Program-made: the position numbers and the translations under genes
Notes under the pieces: generated by a model
The model's input: only the letters and a program-made list of their open reading frames with translations
Databases searched by the model: none
Told to the model about the DNA's origin: nothing
Source: Acanthochlamys bracteata
Taxonomy: Eukaryota > Streptophyta > Magnoliopsida > Pandanales > Velloziaceae
Assembly (NCBI GenBank): GCA_019914995.1
Contig: CM034131.1
Location: forward strand, 2,728,001-2,792,000
Direction: 5' to 3'
DNA: 64,000 nt
Shown: positions 57,319 to 64,000 of the stretch, piece after piece
Numbering within the stretch: position 1 is the first letter of the stretch
Layout of the letters: each line of letters begins with the position of its first letter

Positions 57319-59690
57319 TAGCTGATTCTTCTTCTTCACTAGTATCTTCGCATTCACCATCATCTCTATTTTTGTCCTCAGCATCATCTCTTCCAGAAAC
57401 TATCAACTAAAATTGATGATAATTGTTAACAAAAAAGTTTGAATTAAAAAAAAAAAAAAAGGTATCTTACTAATCAAAACTAAACAAATAATTTTTACTT
57501 ACTTGTCTTATTCTTTCTATTTGGATTTTCAGGACAATTTCATTTGTCGTGTTGAACACCAGATTTGTTACAGAATGCGCATTTTCTATCTGTTTTTATT
57601 TTAGCTTTTGCAGTGGCTTTCTCCAAACCTCCTTTTATTCTACTATTACCCTTATAAATAGTTCCTTCTTTTTTTCTTCCCTTCGTTTGTGATATATTAG
57701 GATTCAATAGTAAGACTTGAGATGCATCAACTGGGGCTATTTCTTCTAATGCTGGAATGCAATTATGGTCACTAGGCTTCCTCACTTTTCTAAGCCGTGG
57801 TGCTGTTTCTTCTAGTGCTTTCAACAAAATTTGATAGCCTCGTCGGTTTCAGCAACTTCGTAAACCAATTGGTTACAAATCATCTGTAGGTGTGTAGTTC
57901 TGAGTAATTCAGCATTTTCATGTCCATTTAAAGATCCACTATCATATTTAGCTCTATACTTGTTTGCCCCTTTCTTCCACCGCTGAAGAATAAAGTAATC
58001 TGGTATCTCTATATCCCGACTCAGAAAAACCTTTACAAGATGTCCATAAAGAATTCCCATAAACTCAAAAAGCTTATATTCACAGTTACCTTTCTTTGTT
58101 GTTGTATTGAACTTCACCTTCCACTCCCGCTGATCACCTTCCACTCGAGACTTGTAAATATATGTTGTGTAGCCGTCACTACCCTTTTCATCGTCATGCA
58201 GCACATACTCAGTTTGAGCTTTTTCAAATTCTTATTTGAATCTATCGTACACATTTCTCGTGTACATTCTTGCTGCACTTTGCAAGACAAATGCATTTCC
58301 ATCCACAATGCGACACGAGTGTTCACTCGTATAATCTTCTTTCTTTTCTTTCTCAATTATTTCTCTCATACACTTTTCATTCTTCAATACAAACTCTCGA
58401 AGTGTTGTTCTCGACTGAAAAAAATTTTTGTAAACACCATTCATACCTTCGGATCGTCCGGTAGTGTTCATACCGGTATAAAAAATATCCAAGTGATAGA
58501 CGGGTGCCCATTTTTGTCTAATCTCATATATTTCTTGGAGCCACTTATTCTCTTGCAATCCATATGCACACAATAATTCTTTCCACCGTATCTCAAAAGT
58601 GCTAGGTGTATAATTTTTTCTAATACACCTTTTCATATCTTTTTTGAAATTTGAACTTTTGAAGTACACATGTGAAAGATTTTTCGCAAATTTTTTGAGA
58701 ATATGCCACAGACAAAATCTATGTCGTGTATTAGGAAATACCTTTGCAACAGCTGCAGTCATAGCTCTATCTTGATCTGTAATGATCGAACATGGAGCAT
58801 CACCGTCCATAGCTGCAAGCCATGTCTTAAAAAGCCACTGAAAGGACTCTTATGTCTCATCTAAAAGCAGTGCACAACCAAACTGGATTGATTGCATGTG
58901 ATGGTTGACTCTAGTGAATGGCGCAAATGGCATTTCGTACACATTCGTGCGGTAGGTGGTGTCAAAGAATACTACATCACCAAAATACTAAAACTGTGTG
59001 CGTGATCTGCCATCTATTCAAAAAAAATTTATTGCCCTTGATTCTTCATCCATCTGTATTGCATAAAAAAAACTCGAGTCTTCTATACTCTTCCTTTTAA
59101 AGAAATCAAGGGCTGCGGTAGCATCGCCACTTATAGGTTTTTTATATTCCTTCGAGCGGCACAAATGGTTCCAACAGTCTCTATCATCAAAACCATGCTG
59201 AATTCCGTCAAATATTAGCGACGGGTATGCCTTCATCTCGAAAAGAGTCAATCAATCTCTTAGCTGCAATGGGCAAATTTTTGCAGACAGGCATACGCAT
59301 TCTTTTCGCCGGGCTAACTAAGTCGTGATTGTGTTGACATTCATAACCCACCACTTCTCACATTCCTTTAAGTTGCTTTTTCACTCTCATTGTTGCAAAG
59401 CATCCACACTTCGCCATACTTGTTCTTCTCTTTTTTTTGCTTCTTTCTCAAACACGTCATTTGTCTTTTGCAATCCCCGGCTTCTGTGATTTCTATAACG
59501 ATCATAGGTCATTTGACAAAGAGTGACTTCATCAGAGTTAGCTCGTGTCTTTTCTGTAGATCGAATAACGACACTAAATCCCATGGCTTTTTCATAATTT
59601 ATATATAATTATTTCGCAGCATTGAGGGTTTCAAATGTCATCCCTAAGCACGTTGACTTATCACTCTCGTTGCATTCATTTGGAGTTGTA
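57319..59690 (-). pseudogene. FAR1/FRS-type MULE transposase, inactivated
   Basis: Order on the minus strand: FAR1-type DNA-binding region from about 59660 (MTFETLNAAK*LYINYEKAM, then GFSVVIRSTEKT; ECQHNHDLVSPAKRM near 59320); linker CWNHLCRSKEYKKPISGDAT; MULE catalytic core with Asp of DTTYRTNVY (58961-58963), Asp of ITDQDRAM (58775-58777) and Glu of GRSEGMNG (58448-58450); RHRFCLWHILKKF; a SWIM-like region NCEYKLFEFMGILYGH, in which the second and third Cys are Tyr; a CCHC knuckle KCAFCNKSGVQHDK*NC near 57550; and, after an intron, an acidic last exon 57405-57319. In-frame stops occur at about 59020, 58990, 58855 and 57540, plus at least one shift near 59220, so it cannot make a full transposase. 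The three acidic residues are still present. Confidence 0.9.
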
Positions 59691-59699
59691 GAAGAAGAA

Positions 59700-60597
59700 C
59701 CAAGCTAGCAATCTGAAATTAAATATAGAAAAAATATATATATAAGCAACAACGTCAAAAACTCCATAACAAAAGAAAGAGAAGGTCATGATCATTTCTT
59801 GAATGGAAATACCTATGTCAAACTGAGTCATTGTGAGTAAAAGAAGAGATGAATATGAAAAAATTTTTTACAAACAATGATGGATTGCAAAGTTAGCAAA
59901 ACAGATGAAGCATAGACAGAGAGGTGGAGACGATATGAGACGCTAGAAGCGGGAAAAAAATGATTAGGTGAAAGCTAATGATAATAGATTAGTTTAATTT
60001 AGTAGTCAATGACAAATTTACTCATTATTAAGTAAGCTATTCTATGTTTTAATTTAGTTTTTTCGTCTTTACAGTTTTAAGTTTGCTCTCTTTTACTCCC
60101 ATTTTTTGCTCTCTGTTTAATCTTTCATTTTTTGCTCTCTGTTTAATCTTTCAGTTTTACTTTTGCTCTCTTTTACTCTCTTTTGTTTGTCTTTAGTTTT
60201 ATATTTGCTCTCAGTTTTACTCGATTTTGTTTGTCTTTAGTTTAATTTTTGCTCTGTTTTACTCTATTTTGTTTGTCTTTACGGTTTTATTTTTAGTTGC
60301 TGGAAGATTAAACTTTTGCTTCATTGTATTGAAAGCCATATATAATCTTCAAACACAACAGAACATGCCTCTACAGAAGCTTTCATGATTCATTATCCAC
60401 AACACTTCATGATTCATTCATTCATCATTCACAAGTTTTCATCAATTCATTGTCCAGAACACTTCCATTGACAACAAGATTTCATTCATAAAAAAAATCT
60501 TTACAACATTCACAGGTCTTTACAACATTCACAACAATTTTATTTACCTTAGAATCTCCACAACAAAACACAAAGTTGATGCTTACATTTCTGTTTC
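59700..60597. other. MULE interior 5' of the transposase
   Basis: No ORF of note. 60060-60290 repeats TTTTGCTCTC and TTTGTTTGTCTTTA words several times, a third simple-sequence array of the element. The transposase promoter probably lies between here and 59700. Confidence 0.5.
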
Positions 60598-61215
60598 TAG
60601 CCAAAACAGTGAAAAATAGAAGTGAAAAAAAATAATTAAAAAAATAGTGAAATGGAGAAGTGAAAAAAAAAACAATGAGAAAAGACAATGAAAAAAAAAT
60701 CAGTGGAAAAAAGCAGTGAAATAAAAAAATGAAAAAGAAACAGTGAAAAATAGAAGTGAAAAAAATTCATGAAAAAAAACAGTGACAGAAGACGATGAAA
60801 AAAAAAACAGTGAAAAAAGCAGTAAAATAAAACATAAAAAAGAAACAGTAAAAAATAGAAGTGAAAAAAAAATGAATAAAAAACAGTGATAGAAGATAAT
60901 GAAAAAAAAAAGTGAAATGAAAAAGTGAAAAAAAAATAGTGAAAAAAGACAATGAAAAAAAAACAGTAGAAAAAAGCAGTGAAATAAAAAAAATGAAAAA
61001 ACAACAGTAAAAATAGAAGTGAAAAAAACATAATGAAATAAAATAGTGAAATAGAAAAGTGGAAAAGGAAAAGTGAAAAAAGACAAAAAAAAGACAGTGA
61101 AAAAAAAAGTGAAATAGAAAAATAAAAATAAAAACAGTTGAAAAATAATAATGAAAAAAAAAAGTGAATAGAAAGTGTAAAACAAAACAGCGAAATAAAA
61201 ATAGTAAAAAATGCA
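60598..61215 (-). repeat. Purine-rich tandem array, right arm
   Basis: Inverted partner of 56220-57136. Words such as CAGTGAAAAA and AGAAGTGAAAAAA repeat throughout. About 300 bp shorter than the left array, so unit copy number has changed since the arms were last equal. Confidence 0.85.
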
Positions 61216-61254
61216 ACGAAATAAACTAAATATATATTTTATAGAAATAGAGTA

Positions 61255-61990
61255 TTCACAGCATCGGCATTCATTCATTTTAACATATGCCACATTTGCA
61301 TTTGCTAACCATATCTCACTTGAGCATTGCATTCACACTTTGAACATTCACTCGTATTAGCTCACACTTGCATTTACTAAAATAGCTCCACTTGAGCATT
61401 ACATTCACAATTACATAACTTACGATGAACATTCGCACTTACATTCACTTAAATAGCTCACTTGCATTAACTTGTATTAGCTCACACTTGAGCATTACAT
61501 TCACAATTACATAGCTCGCAATGAGCATTCACCTGAATAAAACATTACCAATGAATTCATACAACATTCATTGATCGGCACATTTAACATTCACTTGAAT
61601 AGAGTCGTCATGAGTATTCACCTAAAGCAACCATTCACTGATGCATTCAAAAGTTCTGTTTTGCTCCAACATTCACTCAAACAGAACATTGAGATGCAAT
61701 CAAATGTTGTGCTCTCTACAAACATACACTCAAACATTCACAGAAGCATTCACTGATGCATTTTCACTTGAAGAGAACAATTACATTCACTATAAATGTC
61801 AAAGCCATTTACATTCCATTCAAATCCAAGCCATTGCAACAACTTTCTGGACTCTTACAATCAAAGAGAACATTCAGTGGACCATTGAATTAACATCAAC
61901 AATCTTTATACATCATAAACAATTGAATTCAATCATACACTCACTGTCCAGTGGACCACTATACATTCAGTGGACCACTATACACTCACT
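61255..61990 (-). repeat. CATTCACT-rich degenerate array, right arm
   Basis: Inverted partner of 55480-56180. CATTCACTT words recur, with extra tandem duplication at the outer end. Confidence 0.75.
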
Positions 61991-62011
61991 GTCCAATTTC
62001 ACTGGATAGCT

Positions 62012-62432
62012 TCAACAATTGAATTCAATCATAAAAATTAAAATTAAAATTATAAAAACAACCAGTAGGCTCTTCCGTTCGGGTTCTTCATTTTCTGCAA
62101 TCTTCACTACATCAATGGCGAGCTGAAAAAAAAAACAGAGGAACGATATGAATATTTTTTTTCTATTGGAATTAAAATCAAACACAGAAAAAAGAAAATT
62201 TAAATCAATCGAATTGAAATCTAGATCAAATACGTGCAATTGATATTGAAATACCTGTAAAAGTTTTATTGAACACGTCGTCATTGGCAGCGCCGGCCGA
62301 GTTAGAAAAAAATTCAAGAAAAATTAGAAAAGAACGCGTATAAGTAGAATGTTGATGAAATTGATCAACCGAGAACGAAACTGACAAAATTTATTAGAAA
62401 AAAAAAGTTCCTAGCTTACCGGATCCCGCCAT
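62012..62432 (-). other. Second copy of the exon/intron-like fragment, right arm
   Basis: The ATG (62430-62432) and the GTAAGC donor match the left copy, but the acceptor before exon 2 reads CTAA instead of CTAG, so the same splicing is not possible here. The third piece still reads through ENEEPERKSLL to the TGA at 62012-62014. Confidence 0.45.
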
Positions 62433-62828
62433 CGCCGACAACACGCTCGGTGCCGGAATTGATGAAATCGATCAATCCAGAACGATTAGAAGAAAGTGAG
62501 GAAGAAAACAGTACGGATTTTGGGCTCCGAATGATGATCGCCGACCGGCAACGTGGATGTTTCACCGCGGTGTTCGAGCTACGGGTGGCTATCGGTTGCA
62601 GGAAAGATGAAATTGGCCGAGGAATCGAAGAAAGGAGAAGAAATTAAGAAAAATGGGGACCGGCGATCGTCAAACCGCGCCGAATCGATCGGGAGGCGAT
62701 CGCTTGAGCGGAGACGAAGAGCTCACGAACGAGAAATGAAAAAAAAAAAAAAATTTAACTTGCCTGCTAAAGGGCACGCGAATGACGAGCGTGCCCTTCA
62801 GCCAGGCGACGTTTCTTTCTCTTCCGTG

Positions 62829-62870
62829 TGAATCACAGCCGTCGGATCTTGATCCGACGGCTGTGATTCA
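62829..62870. repeat. Perfect 20-bp-stem palindrome near the right MULE tip
   Basis: The same 20-bp stem as at 54591-54632, with a TT loop, ending 29 bases from the element end. Confidence 0.95.
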
Positions 62871-62908
62871 ATGTGCATAATGTGCACATAATTCACCCGA
62901 AATAGCAT

Positions 62909-63130
62909 AGTTGACACATTTGTAAATCCATTTGCACCACTTGTCAGCAGAACCAAATATTTAACTTAGCATGATCTCCTTCCAACCGATTCTATCATAG
63001 GCCTTGGAGAAGTCCAATTGCACAAGTAAATATACCTCTAGTTTACTGTTCCGGAACAGAATGGTGAACGATCTCTTGAGCCAAAAGAATGTTATATAGG
63101 TACTGCACTATTATTTCCATGGTTAGTACA
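62909..63130 (-). pseudogene. LINE reverse transcriptase, 5' part of the palm
   Basis: The minus strand reads NILLAQEIVHHS, then after a shift LEVYLLVQLDFSKAYDRIGW and KEIM, the LDFSKAYD catalytic box of plant LINE reverse transcriptase. It runs on as WCKWIYKCVNYAI into the MULE target site and continues at 54552 downward. An in-frame TAA lies just after KEIMLS. Confidence 0.78.
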
Positions 63131-63589
63131 GTAGTTATACATTTATTTCAAAGTTATGCCCATTACTTATTGAATTTTGTATCTCCAAGAAATTGTTGAG
63201 AGTGCTTTTTAAATAAAAAATAATTTAGAAAATTTTAAGCTGTATATTTTCTAAAAAATTAATAATAATAACAGAATTTTATTAAATAGAATTTTTTGTA
63301 ATTTCTAAACTTTTTTAAAATTTTGTAAAAATTTTATTAAAAAATATGAAATAAAAATTTGAAAAGAAAAAGAATTGAAAAGCTTAGCCATCAGCATCGC
63401 AGTTTCGAGGTTCTCTAATTCCCAAGTCCATTCGTTACTGCAACAAGGGAACTTGCTGCTCATTAAAAAAATTCTACGACGGCTGATCTTCACAGTTGAA
63501 AACAATTCTCAGGACTAAAAGCGGGTAATCGTTTGAACCAATGAAATCAATTAATACAAGTTTTACAAATACTATATGAACACTAACGT
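63131..63589. other. 3' flank of the phosphatase gene, AT-rich
   Basis: 63195-63365 is an AT-rich block like others in the window. The remainder is the likely 3' UTR of the minus-strand gene. No coding region. Confidence 0.4.
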
Positions 63590-64000
63590 TTACCAAGCAA
63601 TCTCTAGTAATCCAGCCAGCCGGGGCTTCTTCCTCGGAGCTTCATACGAACAATCTTTCTTTGGGTTGTGAATTTTATCGAGCACCTGCCGGACGTCCCG
63701 CTCTGAGATGTCTACCACATTCGCCAGTCGGTACACTTCACTATGAACCCTTCTTATAATTGCCAGAACCCGACTGAGCTCCTTGTCTTCACCACCACCG
63801 CATCTCCAATGGTCAACGGAGAAATACTCGTAGGGAGCCACGGTAACAAGATTGCGTTGGTGATCAACCCAAACCTGCGGCAAATCATCGACGACGATGA
63901 TAAGCTGCTCAGGATCTGGTACAATGTCAAGGCTCTTCTTGCCGGGAACATCGTAGTCCTCTCGCGCAATGACTCGGGCGTCGAAGTACTTATTATCAGG
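63590..64000 (-). CDS. RNA polymerase II CTD phosphatase-like protein, C-terminal end (FCP1/CPL type)
   Basis: An open frame of 136 codons runs off the right edge. It reads KYFDARVIAREDYDVPGKKS, then LIIVVDDLPQVWVDHQRNLV and APYEYFSVDHWRCGG. This is the late FCP1-homology (HAD phosphatase) domain of plant CTD phosphatase-like proteins, where Y-F..RVI.R.D, the IVDD pair and W....NL....Y.YF are conserved. It is followed by LSRVLAIIRRVHSEVY, the usual helix after the catalytic domain, and a basic tail ending RKKPRLAGLLEIAW. The nucleophile DxDxT motif is outside the window. No BRCT domain follows, so this is a short form. Stop TAA at 63590-63592. Such enzymes remove phosphate from the polymerase II tail in the nucleus. 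Confidence 0.85.
   Translation of the reverse strand, partial: PDNKYFDARVIAREDYDVPGKKSLDIVPDPEQLIIVVDDLPQVWVDHQRNLVTVAPYEYFSVDHWRCGGGEDKELSRVLAIIRRVHSEVYRLANVVDISERDVRQVLDKIHNPKKDCSYEAPRKKPRLAGLLEIAW

Larger units (their letters stand above)
54562..62899 (-). mobile_element. Mutator-like element (MULE) with very long inverted arms
   Basis: 8338 bp, flanked by the identical 9-bp word AAATAGCAT (54553-54561 and 62900-62908), the hallmark of Mutator transposition. The ends are CGGGTGAGTTATGTGCACAT on the left and CGGGTGAATTATGTGCACAT from the right. Arms of about 2.6 kb (left) and 2.3 kb (right) stay highly similar, differing mainly in repeat-array length. The 3.5-kb interior carries a FAR1/FRS-type transposase on the minus strand, now broken. 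The element sits inside a LINE, whose frame resumes when one 9-mer is removed. Confidence 0.95.
60598..62899 (-). repeat. Right terminal inverted arm of the MULE
   Basis: Reverse complement of the left arm. It begins at GCCAAAACAGTGAAAAATAG and ends at the element tip. The purine array is shorter (60598-61215) than its partner. The segment 61930-62000 carries an extra tandem copy of CAGTGGACCACTATACA not present on the left. Confidence 0.9.

Noticed and set aside
56099..57321. Long Phe/Ser-rich ORFs over the MULE left array (and 60482-61332 on the other strand)
   Set aside because: They are the translation of a T/C-rich tandem array, exist in several overlapping frames, and have no start context or domain.
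1..64000. CRISPR arrays, operons, bacterial promoters or terminators
   Set aside because: The window is plant nuclear DNA. The tandem arrays seen lack spacer structure and lie in transposons.

Overview
This is nuclear DNA of a flowering plant, very probably a eudicot. Genes have many short exons with GT-AG introns, the intergenic DNA is AT-rich, and the protein families present are typical of plants: a PLS-class PPR protein, a plant B3 protein, a WVD2/TPX2-like protein and an FCP1-type CTD phosphatase. Species cannot be named from the sequence alone.

Layout. (1) 1-19214, plus strand: the 3' three quarters of a kelch-repeat gene (KLHDC4-like, ending in a DUF4110-type region). Fifteen exons join in frame. 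Its introns reach 5 kb and hold a Tourist-type MITE and a hAT element with a Mutator-like MITE nested inside. (2) 19215-27290: a transposon-rich gap. It contains an 807-bp hAT element with a perfect 8-bp target duplication, a decayed Ty3/gypsy element, and a 3.1-kb solo LTR that itself carries a MITE. (3) 27291-30289: a WVD2-like/TPX2-family gene with seven exons. (4) 31667-32075: two unrelated broken gene pieces side by side (squalene epoxidase N-terminus and a PB1 domain). (5) 33452-35728: an intronless PPR gene. (6) 39111-43681: a decayed Ty1/copia retrotransposon with both LTRs. (7) 45856-48523, minus strand: a B3-domain gene. A small unrecognised plus-strand candidate gene starts divergently at 49086. 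(8) 52560-63130: a stack of nested transposons. A decayed LINE on the minus strand was cut by a small hAT element and by an 8.3-kb Mutator-like element (MULE). (9) 63590-64000, minus strand: the 3' end of a CTD phosphatase-like gene.

The most striking object is the MULE at 54562-62899. It has a perfect 9-bp target duplication and inverted arms of about 2.3-2.6 kb. Each arm carries a 42-nt hairpin palindrome near its tip, a promoter-like region with an exon/intron-like structure, an array rich in AGTGAATG, and a long pyrimidine/purine-asymmetric array. The interior encodes a FAR1/FRS-type transposase broken by stops. Removing one copy of each target duplication restores the LINE reading frame across the MULE and the hAT junctions, so the order of insertions can be read.

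The host genes do not form an operon-like unit. They are independent loci, and most of the intervening sequence is transposon debris.
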